NCBI GenBank assembly: GCA_902563835.1
Contig: CACEZB010000004.1
Location: 24,147-88,146 of the forward strand
DNA length: 64,000 nucleotides
Reading direction: 5' to 3'
Source: an uncultured SAR86 cluster bacterium
Lineage (GTDB): Bacteria > Pseudomonadota > Gammaproteobacteria > Magnimaribacterales > D2472
Part shown: one piece after another, positions 9,258 to 16,680 of the stretch
Layout: each line of letters opens with the position of its first letter
Position numbering within the stretch: position 1 is the stretch's first letter
Made by a program: the position numbers and the translations under genes
The notes under the pieces: model-generated
The model's database searches: none
What the model was told of the DNA's origin: nothing
What the model saw: the letters and a program-made list of their open reading frames with translations, nothing else

Positions 9258-9791
9258 ATGAAAAATACAACAATTCTAACAAGCTTAATACTTCTAATTG
9301 GATGTTCAACCACTTATTCTAATCTTAAGATTGATTCAATTGAGACTTTTAATCTAGATAATTATAACGATTTTAATATAAAGATAAATGATTCAAGTAT
9401 TAGCGCAGATGTAAACCCCATTGTTCTTGAAAAATTCAAACAAAAATTAAAAAATGCAATTGAAGAGAAAGGATTGCAATATAAAAAAGATTCAAATTTA
9501 GTATTTGATATTAACTTTACTACAAAAGATGTAGTAGAGTCTGACAGGTTGGGCTATTATCCTCCAAATGCTACCTTTATTCATTCAAATTACTATAGGT
9601 ATAACTATGCTTTTAGAGATCATGTCTATACTTTTACTAATAACATTTTAAGAGTAAATTTAAAAGATATTGAACAGGATAAGACTGTTTGGACTGTTGT
9701 TACTGTATGGAGAGACGGTTCAAGCAGATCAATTTCATCAGAAGATGCTTCAAATGTTCTTGTTGATGAAATAATGATAAGTTTTTTATAA
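9258..9791 (+). CDS. DUF4136-like lipoprotein
   Basis: Short signal sequence with lipobox LIGC (Cys about 16) followed by STTYSNLKIDSIETFNLDNYNDFNIK, the typical opening of DUF4136 lipoproteins (D-x-x-x-x-F-x-x-x-x-T/F-x-W/I). The core reads LVFDINFTTKD and the end LRVNLKDIEQDKTVWTVVT and VLVDEIMISFL. The family is found in envelopes of many Gram-negatives and its function is unknown. It precedes another lipoprotein gene by eight bases and may share a transcript with it. Confidence 0.6.
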   Translation: MKNTTILTSLILLIGCSTTYSNLKIDSIETFNLDNYNDFNIKINDSSISADVNPIVLEKFKQKLKNAIEEKGLQYKKDSNLVFDINFTTKDVVESDRLGYYPPNATFIHSNYYRYNYAFRDHVYTFTNNILRVNLKDIEQDKTVWTVVTVWRDGSSRSISSEDASNVLVDEIMISFL

Positions 9792-9799
9792 ATTAAGTT

Positions 9800-11515
9800 G
9801 TGTTTAAAAAATTTGCAGCATTTTCCATAATATTTTTTTTATTATCATGCTCTGACAATCAAGCGCTAGATATTGATGTGCCTTCAACCTCTAAAGTTGA
9901 AAAATTAATAGAACATTCCAAAGAATTTGAACGACAGGTTATATCATTTAATACACCAGGAGGAAAGATTCATTTTGCAATTGGGTTCGGTATTGCAAAT
10001 TCAATAATGGTGGAAGGGGATGGAGGAAATATTATTATTGATGCCTCAGATAGTGTTTTTGAAGCTGAAAAAATTTATTCCTTATTTGCTAAACAAAACT
10101 CCAATCCTATAAAGGCAATTATATACACCCATAACCATGGCGATCATACCTTTGGAACTGCATATTATTTAAAGAATCAAAAAGAAAAACCACAAATAAT
10201 AGCGCATGAAGATACAGATTATTATGTTCAAAGGATAATGGGTATTTTGAACCCAATTATTACTCAAAGAAGTACAAGAATGTTTGGAACACTTCTTCCC
10301 AAAGAAGACTTTATTAATGTTGGCATTGGGGCGAGTTTAAATGTATCGAAATCTCCAACCGGATATATAAAACCTGATATAACTTTTCAAGATACTTTAA
10401 AGACAAATATTGCAGGAATAGAAATTGAACTCTACCACGCCCCAGGAGAAACAGATGATCAGCTATTTGTTTGGCTACCAAATCATAAATCTTTGATGCC
10501 AGGAGATAATATTTATAAAACATTTCCAAATTTATATACCATAAGAGGGACCACGCACAGAGATGTAATAGGTTGGATAAATAGTATCGATCATATGCAA
10601 TCATTTGAGCCAGAGTTTCTTTTTCCAAGTCATACGAAGCCGGTAGTTGGAAGAAATAAAATCAAGGAAGTGCTTATAGTTTATAGAGACGCTATTCAGT
10701 ATATTCATGACCAAACAATTAGACTAATGAATCAAGGGTACTATCCAGATCAAATTGTTGAGATGGTTGAGTTGCCTGAGGATATCTCAAACTCACCTTA
10801 TTTATATGAGTTTTATGGAACAGTAAGATGGTCTGTTAAAAGTATATTTAATGGATATCTTGGATGGTTCAATGGAAATCCTTCAGAATTAGATCCATTA
10901 TCTAGAGAGGAAAAAGCTAAAAGAGTTTCTAATTTAGCAGGTGGTAATGACAATTTATTAAGCCAATTAAAAGCAGCTGTTAAAGATGAAGATATGCAAT
11001 GGGCTCTCGAACTAAGTGATTATTTAATTGCTTTAGATTTTTTTAATGATGAAGTTAAAAATTTAAGACAACAAGCATTAATATATGAAGGTTCAAGATC
11101 ATCTAATCCTAATAAAAGAAATTATTTTTTGACATCGGCATTGGAACTTCAAAAGGGGTTTAATGGATTTCCTATTTCAGTAACCAATGAAGAGCTATTA
11201 GAAGAAATTTCAATAGATACATTTTTTGATGTCCTTTCTGTTAGATTTAATCCCAAGAAGCATAATAATGATATTTTTAGGGTATGTTTTAATTTCTCTT
11301 CTGGAGTAACAAAAAATATTACTTTAAGAAACAGCGTTGCAGTTATATCAAATTCTAAACAAATAGATTGCAATATTTCTATTCAAACTAAAGAGGAAGA
11401 GTTTAAGAAAATATTAATGGGTATTGGTAACCCAGTTGCTTCAATAGCTTCAGGAAATATTACTGTAGAAGGTGGTAATATTGCTTTTTTAGAATTTTTA
11501 ACTAAGTTTCAATAA
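9800..11515 (+). CDS. Alkylsulfatase (SdsA/BDS1-type metallo-beta-lactamase) lipoprotein
   Basis: Hydrolyses primary alkyl sulfates to alcohols and sulfate. The start is GTG at 9800; the N-terminus is a lipoprotein signal with LLSC (Cys17). The metal site HNHGDH begins at residue 111 in IIYTHNHGDHTFG; PGETDDQLFVWLP and FPSHTKPV give further ligands. The middle carries the alkylsulfatase dimerisation domain (GWFNGNPSELDPL, LAGGNDNLL, ALELSDYLIALD, RNYFLTSALELQ) and the C-terminal ~110 residues a SCP2-like lipid-binding domain. At 571 aa it is slightly shorter than SdsA1. Lipid anchoring suggests action on envelope-associated or environmental sulfate esters; the substrate is inferred. Confidence 0.88.
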   Translation: MFKKFAAFSIIFFLLSCSDNQALDIDVPSTSKVEKLIEHSKEFERQVISFNTPGGKIHFAIGFGIANSIMVEGDGGNIIIDASDSVFEAEKIYSLFAKQNSNPIKAIIYTHNHGDHTFGTAYYLKNQKEKPQIIAHEDTDYYVQRIMGILNPIITQRSTRMFGTLLPKEDFINVGIGASLNVSKSPTGYIKPDITFQDTLKTNIAGIEIELYHAPGETDDQLFVWLPNHKSLMPGDNIYKTFPNLYTIRGTTHRDVIGWINSIDHMQSFEPEFLFPSHTKPVVGRNKIKEVLIVYRDAIQYIHDQTIRLMNQGYYPDQIVEMVELPEDISNSPYLYEFYGTVRWSVKSIFNGYLGWFNGNPSELDPLSREEKAKRVSNLAGGNDNLLSQLKAAVKDEDMQWALELSDYLIALDFFNDEVKNLRQQALIYEGSRSSNPNKRNYFLTSALELQKGFNGFPISVTNEELLEEISIDTFFDVLSVRFNPKKHNNDIFRVCFNFSSGVTKNITLRNSVAVISNSKQIDCNISIQTKEEEFKKILMGIGNPVASIASGNITVEGGNIAFLEFLTKFQ

Positions 11516-11516
11516 A

Positions 11517-12737
11517 CTAAGAATTACCTGAAGGAATATCTTTATATGCTAATCCTTTATCAGCTCGAGGTTCTTGAGGAAGACCTAATACTCTTTCAGC
11601 AATAATATTTCTAAGAATTTCATCTGTACCACCTGCTATTCTCATACCTGGGGCTCCTAGCCAAGCCATTTGAAATTTTTTAATATCTGGATCATCAGTT
11701 TTAAGCATTCCTGCCATATCTAGTGAATCAATTCCAAAATTACCAATATCTTGAAGTTTACCAGCGCTAACAATTTTTGTAATAGAAGCCTCTGGTCCAG
11801 GTGTATCTCCTTTTGAAAGGGCAGACATAGTTCTTAGTTTAGTATTTTTTAAACCACTTTTTTCACAGTACCAATCAGCAATAGATGATCTAGCAGCTTT
11901 GTTATTTAATAAAGGTTCTCCTAGACTATCTTGAGTCTTAGCCCATCTAAAAGCATCCTCCACATCTACACCATCAGCATCTCCAACTGCTAGTCTTTCA
12001 TTCATTAGGGTAGTAATCGCAACCTTCCAGCCATCTCCAATTTCTCCAAGTCGTTGAGAGTCTGGTATTTCAACATCAGTAAAATAAACTTCATTAAAAC
12101 TTGAGCCACCAGTTATTTGTTTTATTGGTTTTACTTCGATACCAGGCGATTTCATATCAACAAAAAAGAAAGTAAGGCCTTTATGTTTTTCAAGTTCTGG
12201 ATCATGTCTAACTACTAAAATCCCATAATCTGAAAAGTGTGCACCCGATGTCCATACTTTTTGACCATTAATAATCCATTTATCACCATCTTGTACTGCT
12301 TTACTTCTTAATCCAGCAACATCGGATCCAGCAGACGGCTCAGAGAATAATTGACACCATATTTCTTTACCCTCTGCCATAGGAGGTAAATATCTTTCTT
12401 TTTGTTCTTCAGAAGCATATTGCATCATAACGGGTCCGCACATTCCTAATCCTATTTCAAAGATACCCTTAGGAACGTCAAATTTAGATTCTTCATTTGC
12501 CCAAATGATTCTTTCTATTGGTGAAGCACCTATACCTCCATATTCTTTTGGCCAATGCAGCATTGCCCAACCAGCATCATATTTTTTCTTTTGCCATAAT
12601 TTTGCTTCTTCAAGAACATCTTTATTTGCAAAAGACGGCTCTTTTGAAGCATTGTCTTTATGTTTAGCATTTTTTTCTAGCCATTCTCTGCAAGTTTTTC
12701 TAAATTTAGCTTGTTCTGGTGTATCGTTAAAATCCAT
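11517..12737 (-). CDS. Acyl-CoA dehydrogenase, large partner of a pair
   Basis: FAD enzyme introducing an alpha,beta double bond in an acyl-CoA. It shows WCQLFSEPSAGSDVAGL and WIINGQKVWTSGAHFSDYG (FAD and substrate-binding motifs) and the C-terminal AGGTDEILRNIIAERVLGLP. It has 406 aa with no signal. It lies ten bases downstream of a second, shorter acyl-CoA dehydrogenase gene on the same strand. Such tandem pairs are known as alpha2beta2 heterotetramers in steroid side-chain and related degradation, so the two products may act as one enzyme. The exact substrate cannot be read from the sequence. Confidence 0.88.
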   Translation of the reverse strand: MDFNDTPEQAKFRKTCREWLEKNAKHKDNASKEPSFANKDVLEEAKLWQKKKYDAGWAMLHWPKEYGGIGASPIERIIWANEESKFDVPKGIFEIGLGMCGPVMMQYASEEQKERYLPPMAEGKEIWCQLFSEPSAGSDVAGLRSKAVQDGDKWIINGQKVWTSGAHFSDYGILVVRHDPELEKHKGLTFFFVDMKSPGIEVKPIKQITGGSSFNEVYFTDVEIPDSQRLGEIGDGWKVAITTLMNERLAVGDADGVDVEDAFRWAKTQDSLGEPLLNNKAARSSIADWYCEKSGLKNTKLRTMSALSKGDTPGPEASITKIVSAGKLQDIGNFGIDSLDMAGMLKTDDPDIKKFQMAWLGAPGMRIAGGTDEILRNIIAERVLGLPQEPRADKGLAYKDIPSGNS

Positions 12738-12747
12738 ATTTATATTC

Positions 12748-13860
12748 CTAATTAATATTTGATTGTTCTAAACTAATCACTAACTTCTCTCTCCAATTAC
12801 TCAATGAACCTATATTTAATGATAAAAGCTTTGATCTTCTATAAAACATATGACAATCATATTCCCAAGTAAAACCATTTCCCCCATGTGTTTGAATATT
12901 TTCTTTTGAGCATAATTGGAAAGCTTTTGTAGCACTAACTCTTGCTGTGGCAGACGCTGAAGGTAAATCAGAAGCATTAGTCGATAATGCCCATGCAGCA
13001 TAATAACAGTTAGATTTGGCTAACGTTAAAGCTACATACATATCTGCAAGCTTATGCTTTATAGCCTGAAAAGATCCAATTGGTCTGCCAAAAGCATATC
13101 TTTCTTTTGCATAGTTAATCGCCATATCTAACGATGCTTGCGAACCACCAATTTGTTCATATGCAAATAAAACAGCTGCTTGGTTGATTAATAATTCGTA
13201 AAGATCCCAGCCACTTCCATCATCTCCTATAAGATCACATTTAGCATTTTCAAAAGCAATTGAAAAATGACCTCTACTTTCATCTATATTTTCTTGGTGT
13301 TCAACAGTTACCCCAGACGAGGACAAATCAACTAGTTGAAGAGAAATACCATTATTTGTTTTACATACTACTATTGTATGTGTTGCTATTTCCGCATCTG
13401 GGACTCCAATTTTTTTGCCATTTAGAGTTCCATTTTCAGATAAAGTTTCAATATTATCAGATGTAGGAGCTTGAAATGATTCAGTTATAGCTAGCGTACC
13501 TACGACTTCACCGCTAACAAGTTTAGGGAGAAGATCTTTTTTAATCTCATCACTTGCATAATTTATGATTGCTTCAGTGAATAAATATACTGAAGAAGAG
13601 AATGGAACAGGAGCAAGAAATCTACCTAGTTCTTCAGCAATAACACATAATTCAAGGTGACCTAAACCAAGCCCACCATAATCCTCTGGTACTCTTATGC
13701 CTGTCCAGCCCAAATCTACAATCTTTTTCCAAAGCTCTTTGTCGACTTTATTACTGTTTTCAAGAACAGATCTATTTCTAGAAAGTGTTTGTTCTTTATC
13801 GAGAAACTTTCTTGCTTCTTGCTGAAGAAACTTTTGATCATCTGAAAAGTCTAAATTCAT
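12748..13860 (-). CDS. Acyl-CoA dehydrogenase, smaller partner of a pair
   Basis: 370-residue acyl-CoA dehydrogenase fold: WTGIRVPEDYGGLGLGHLEL in the N-terminal helical domain, TLAITES in the beta domain, and AINYAKERYAFGRPIGSFQAIKHKLADM and QTHGGNGFTWEYDCHMFYRRSKLL in the C-terminal domain. The middle region (about residues 130-210) is more divergent than in its neighbour and lacks the WITNG/WTSGA string, as is common in the non-FAD-binding or half-site subunit of heterotetrameric dehydrogenases. It is the first gene of a two-gene minus-strand operon. Confidence 0.85.
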   Translation of the reverse strand: MNLDFSDDQKFLQQEARKFLDKEQTLSRNRSVLENSNKVDKELWKKIVDLGWTGIRVPEDYGGLGLGHLELCVIAEELGRFLAPVPFSSSVYLFTEAIINYASDEIKKDLLPKLVSGEVVGTLAITESFQAPTSDNIETLSENGTLNGKKIGVPDAEIATHTIVVCKTNNGISLQLVDLSSSGVTVEHQENIDESRGHFSIAFENAKCDLIGDDGSGWDLYELLINQAAVLFAYEQIGGSQASLDMAINYAKERYAFGRPIGSFQAIKHKLADMYVALTLAKSNCYYAAWALSTNASDLPSASATARVSATKAFQLCSKENIQTHGGNGFTWEYDCHMFYRRSKLLSLNIGSLSNWREKLVISLEQSNIN

Positions 13861-13930
13861 TAATACACTACTAAGTTAAGGTAAAATAGATAATTATTAT
13901 ATGCTAAAAAAAGTTTATTTTTAATTAGAT

Positions 13931-14572
13931 ATGGATAGAGATATAAAAGTTAATAAAAAACTACCCTCATATCTTGAGAGAGCGGGGAGTGGCGGGCTGC
14001 TTGTGGGCTTTATATATGTGGTTGCTTTTATGAGTATATTGTTATTAGGTATTTGGCAGACCTTTGAATCAGAGAACAATAAATCTACTTTAACAAGCAT
14101 TGATGAAAGAATTTCATTAATCGAAGAGCAAATTAATATAGTTGATGAGACTAACAATGACTCTATGACTGATATAACATCTTCAATTCAGTTTCTTGAT
14201 AAAGAAATTAGAAAATTATGGGATTTAAGTAATAAAAGAAATAAAGTAGATATTAAAAAATTGACTGAACAGCTTACCAATCTCGATAAATTATTTTCTA
14301 AACTACAAAAAGATGTTGAAGCAAATCAATTAAATCTAAACTCTATGAAAAAAAATATTGATTTAAATTTATCTAAAATTGATGAGTTAGGGCTCTCTGC
14401 AGAAGATTTACAGTCATTAAGACTTAGTCTCAGCAACATCAATACCCAATTAATGCTTCTAGACGATTCTGTGCAAGCATTAAATAATTATAAGAACCAA
14501 CTTAATCAAGTAATTTTAGAAATTCAAACTCAGGTATCTAGCATCCAAAATCAATCTATCGGTAACAATTAA
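13931..14572 (+). CDS. Membrane-anchored coiled-coil protein of unknown function
   Basis: I do not recognise this protein. It has a short basic cytoplasmic start (MDRDIKVNKKLPSYLERAGSGG), one membrane helix (LLVGFIYVVAFMSILLLGIW, about residues 23-43), then about 160 residues of continuous heptad-rich coiled coil predicted to be periplasmic, ending in a polar tail. The topology recalls envelope tethers or division and tape-measure proteins, but no catalytic or peptidoglycan-binding motif is visible. It stands as a single gene between the dehydrogenase pair, transcribed the other way, and two small membrane proteins. Confidence 0.7.
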   Translation: MDRDIKVNKKLPSYLERAGSGGLLVGFIYVVAFMSILLLGIWQTFESENNKSTLTSIDERISLIEEQINIVDETNNDSMTDITSSIQFLDKEIRKLWDLSNKRNKVDIKKLTEQLTNLDKLFSKLQKDVEANQLNLNSMKKNIDLNLSKIDELGLSAEDLQSLRLSLSNINTQLMLLDDSVQALNNYKNQLNQVILEIQTQVSSIQNQSIGNN

Positions 14573-14615
14573 CCATAAAATTGACAATCATAGTAAATAA
14601 TAGTTTTATAGGGTT

Positions 14616-14828
14616 ATGAATAAATTTGTTCTACAAGTTTTCTTATTTCTAGCTTTTATACCGCTTGCTATTTTAATAGGATATGGCGTTCTGGTAATAG
14701 CGCCAATTTTTTGTTGTTTTCTTGCAATTAATTCATATAAGTTTAACAATTATAGGGAAATGTATATTTGGATGGGCTTTGGAGTTTTATCCTTTTTACT
14801 TGCTTTATATATGTTGGGGGTTTTATGA
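14616..14828 (+). CDS. Small two- to three-helix membrane protein
   Basis: A 70-residue, almost entirely hydrophobic protein with helices at about residues 5-40 (a long region that may be two helices) and 49-69. It is not recognised. Its stop overlaps the start of the following DUF4345 gene in ATGA, so the two are probably translationally coupled, which supports the reading frame being real. ATG at 14616 follows a weak GGGTT. Confidence 0.6.
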   Translation: MNKFVLQVFLFLAFIPLAILIGYGVLVIAPIFCCFLAINSYKFNNYREMYIWMGFGVLSFLLALYMLGVL

Positions 14829-15223
14829 GATCATTAATTGCAAGATCAATACTTGTAATATTAGGCGGCACTATGGTCGCTATGGCACTAATCACAATTT
14901 TTTCTCCTGAAGTTGGTAATAGATTTTTGCCACCAGTTGAGTTAGGTAATGCTGCTTTATCTACAATGATTAGAACTTATGCAGGTTTTTGGTTGGGTTG
15001 CGGCTATCTTACAATTAGATTTGTATATTCATCTTCTAAAGTACAAATAGGAAGTGTTTTGTTATATATATTTGGATGTATGATTATAGGTAGATTAGCA
15101 AGCATATTTTACGATGGATATAATATTCATTCCTTGATAAGTTTGGGCTTAGGGATTTTATTATTCTTATCACTTTATACAGTTCATCAATTAAGAAAAA
15201 ATCAACTAGATTACAATCTTTAA
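14825..15223 (+). CDS. DUF4345 family membrane protein
   Basis: 132 residues starting MRSLIARSILVILGG; the track's longer start at 14768 would overlap the upstream gene by 61 bases, whereas ATG at 14825 gives a four-base ATGA overlap. Four hydrophobic helices, with the family's N-terminal helix, RTYAGFWLGCGYLTIRF in the middle and RLASIFYDG before the last helix, match DUF4345. The function of this family is unknown. A second member lies at 22336, so the genome keeps at least two. Confidence 0.7.
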   Translation: MRSLIARSILVILGGTMVAMALITIFSPEVGNRFLPPVELGNAALSTMIRTYAGFWLGCGYLTIRFVYSSSKVQIGSVLLYIFGCMIIGRLASIFYDGYNIHSLISLGLGILLFLSLYTVHQLRKNQLDYNL

Positions 15224-15236
15224 AACACAAAATATT

Positions 15237-15266
15237 TTTCACTAAAAGAACATAACTATATATAAT
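15237..15266 (+). promoter_or_regulatory. Candidate sigma-70 promoter for tRNA-Leu
   Basis: A perfect TATAAT at 15261-15266 lies eleven bases before the tRNA, with TTTCAC 18 bases upstream as a weak -35. Position relative to the mature tRNA end fits a short 5' leader. Confidence 0.45.
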
Positions 15267-15276
15267 GCATAGGCTT

Positions 15277-15361
15277 GGGGATGTGGTGGAACTGGTAGAC
15301 ACGCTTGGCTTAGAACCAAGTGCCGCAAGGCGTGGGGGTTCGACTCCCTCCATCCCTACCA
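15277..15361 (+). tRNA. tRNA-Leu (anticodon TAG)
   Basis: 85 nt including encoded CCA. The acceptor stem GGGGATG pairs with CATCCCT (one G-U). The anticodon arm CTTGG-CTTAGAA-CCAAG gives TAG, reading CUN codons. A long variable arm (TGCCGCAAGGCG) marks class II, and the T arm is GGGGGTTCGACTCCCTC. The track ORFs 15084-15362 (minus) and the first 17 codons of 15320-16003 are artefacts crossing this tRNA. Confidence 0.97.
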
Positions 15362-15370
15362 AATATTATT

Positions 15371-16003
15371 ATGAGCATGAATAAAGTTGCAATTTTTGGG
15401 AAAAAAGACTCAATAGCTAAGTATGATCTTACTGACAATAAACCAGTATGGGTCGGGGAATTACCTAAAGGACAAATACCATATGTAATTGCTCAATATG
15501 AGAATTATATTCTTGTCTTTAGTTGGGCTTGGTTTGGATCAAAAATGATTCATTGTTTTCGAGAAGATTCTGGTGACTCTTTATGGTCACATTACCAAGA
15601 AACATTGCACAGCTCGATGATCCCATTTCTCCCTCATACTTTTGAAAATCACATGTACTACTTAGCATCTTCAAAAGAGGTAGCAAAATTATCATGGGAG
15701 ACTGGAAAGATTGTTTTTAGAAAAAGATTTAAAAAATCAATTTTTAATCAATATGGGTTAGGAATAATATCTGATGAAGTAGTGTTAATATCAAAAAAAG
15801 ATGCATTAATTGTTAATAAAGAAACAGGTGATACAAAATCATATCCTGAACTTGCCAAGAAATTAAACTTAAAAGAAATAACTTCAGCATTAGGAAACGG
15901 AATCACATTTATGTCTTTAATATCTTTAACTCACCCTCAAGCTACAGATGGCGGAGTTTATGGCGGTGATGGTGGAGGTGGTGGCGGAGATGGCGGAGGA
16001 TAG
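15371..16003 (+). CDS. Propeller-like hypothetical protein with Gly/Asp-rich tail
   Basis: I do not recognise this gene. The start is set at ATG 15371 (MSMNKVAIFG) because the track's start lies inside tRNA-Leu. About 190 residues contain strand-turn repeats such as AKYDLTDNKPVWVGEL, HCFREDSGDSLWSHY and AKLSWETGKIVFRKRF, reminiscent of PQQ/quinoprotein-like beta-propeller blades (x-x-x-D-x-x-T-G-x-x-x-W). There is no signal peptide, so it is likely cytoplasmic. The last ~17 residues are GGVYGGDGGGGGGDGGG, a low-complexity, locally G-rich tail that is conspicuous in this AT-rich DNA. Confidence 0.65.
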   Translation: MSMNKVAIFGKKDSIAKYDLTDNKPVWVGELPKGQIPYVIAQYENYILVFSWAWFGSKMIHCFREDSGDSLWSHYQETLHSSMIPFLPHTFENHMYYLASSKEVAKLSWETGKIVFRKRFKKSIFNQYGLGIISDEVVLISKKDALIVNKETGDTKSYPELAKKLNLKEITSALGNGITFMSLISLTHPQATDGGVYGGDGGGGGGDGGG

Positions 16004-16031
16004 ATCTATATATAACTAAAAGGAATAAAAT

Positions 16032-16529
16032 ATGGAACCAGATTTTAGAGCATTACAAGTTTTGGCTGAAGTATCGCTTGGTATTGTTGGGTTTTCTGCA
16101 ATACTCATAGGACTCAGTAGATCAAAGAAAGGATTTAGCAAACCAGATAATTTTAGAATACAACTATTAACCTTTTCTGCATTTGGGGCAATGTTTTGTG
16201 CTCTTTTGCCATTTGCAATTTTTAACCAAAATAATATAGATTTAAGCTGGGCAATTGTAAATTGGACATTATGTTTATACTCAACAATAGGGCTTTTAAT
16301 TTTTCCAAGACGAGTTTTTGATTTAAGAAGAGAGGGATATAAGGACTTGTTTCCATTCAAGATTATCGCCTTACAAGTTGGAATATTAATAACTATATTC
16401 ATTTTGTCAGGATCTATGATCTTGGGTTTGATTGATCAGAAAAATAATTTTTATATATTCTGCTTAATGTTATTTATTGTTCAAAGCACTGTTGCATTTA
16501 TTAGAACGATGTTTGTGAGAGTTGAATAA
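16032..16529 (+). CDS. Four-helix membrane protein of unknown function
   Basis: 165 residues beginning MEPDFRALQVLAEVSLGIVGFSAILIGL, with hydrophobic segments at about 10-28, 43-62, 76-95, 111-134 and 138-157 separated by basic loops (SRSKKGF, FPRRVFDLRREG). It is not assigned to a named family. It lies 28 bases after the Gly/Asp-tail gene on the same strand and may share its transcript. No enzymatic motif is visible. Confidence 0.6.
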   Translation: MEPDFRALQVLAEVSLGIVGFSAILIGLSRSKKGFSKPDNFRIQLLTFSAFGAMFCALLPFAIFNQNNIDLSWAIVNWTLCLYSTIGLLIFPRRVFDLRREGYKDLFPFKIIALQVGILITIFILSGSMILGLIDQKNNFYIFCLMLFIVQSTVAFIRTMFVRVE

Positions 16530-16533
16530 TTTG

Positions 16534-16561
16534 TTTACAAAACCTTGATTATCTATATACT
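16534..16561 (+). promoter_or_regulatory. Candidate sigma-70 promoter of the TonB-receptor leader
   Basis: TTTACA (16534-16539, one mismatch to TTGACA), a 16-base spacer and TATACT (16556-16561, one mismatch to TATAAT) lie just after the upstream stop codon. Transcription would start near 16568, giving a leader of about 113 nt before the receptor ATG. It is the best promoter match in the gap. Confidence 0.55.
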
Positions 16562-16567
16562 CTTAAT

Positions 16568-16680
16568 TGTGAAAAATTTATTGATACATCGAAGCCGGGG
16601 TCAGTCAAGTTAGCTGGTTCTGTTCTTTGTTGAATTTGACCCAGCAGTTGCTGGGTTTTTTTGTTTTGGAGGATTAAATT
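16568..16680 (+). promoter_or_regulatory. Candidate attenuator/riboswitch-type leader of the TonB receptor gene
   Basis: The leader contains several mutually exclusive pairings. GTCAAGTT (16604-16611) pairs with AATTTGAC (16633-16640) as an 8-bp stem. GGGTCA (16598-16603) can instead pair with TGACCC (16637-16642), and GCTGG (16613-16617) is a copy of the terminator's 3' arm and can pair with CCAGC (16641-16645). The last two would disrupt the terminator. The intrinsic terminator ends 18 bases before the receptor ATG, leaving no room for a promoter downstream, so expression should require readthrough. It matches no riboswitch class I know (no B12 box, TPP or SAM core). Confidence 0.55.
16640..16662 (+). 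terminator. Intrinsic terminator in front of the TonB receptor start codon
   Basis: CCCAGC-AGTT-GCTGGG, a perfect 6-bp G/C-rich stem with a tetraloop, is followed by seven T. The Shine-Dalgarno GGAGG (16668-16672) and ATG (16681) follow directly. Confidence 0.8.

Noticed and set aside
15084-15362. Minus-strand ORF of 92 aa
   Set aside because: It reads MEGVEPPRLAALGSKP, the familiar antisense translation of a tRNA-Leu, and covers the DUF4345 gene end.
16568-16680. Cobalamin, TPP, SAM or preQ1 riboswitch upstream of the TonB receptor
   Set aside because: None of the core motifs I know for these classes is present in the leader; only the terminator/anti-terminator layout is supported.
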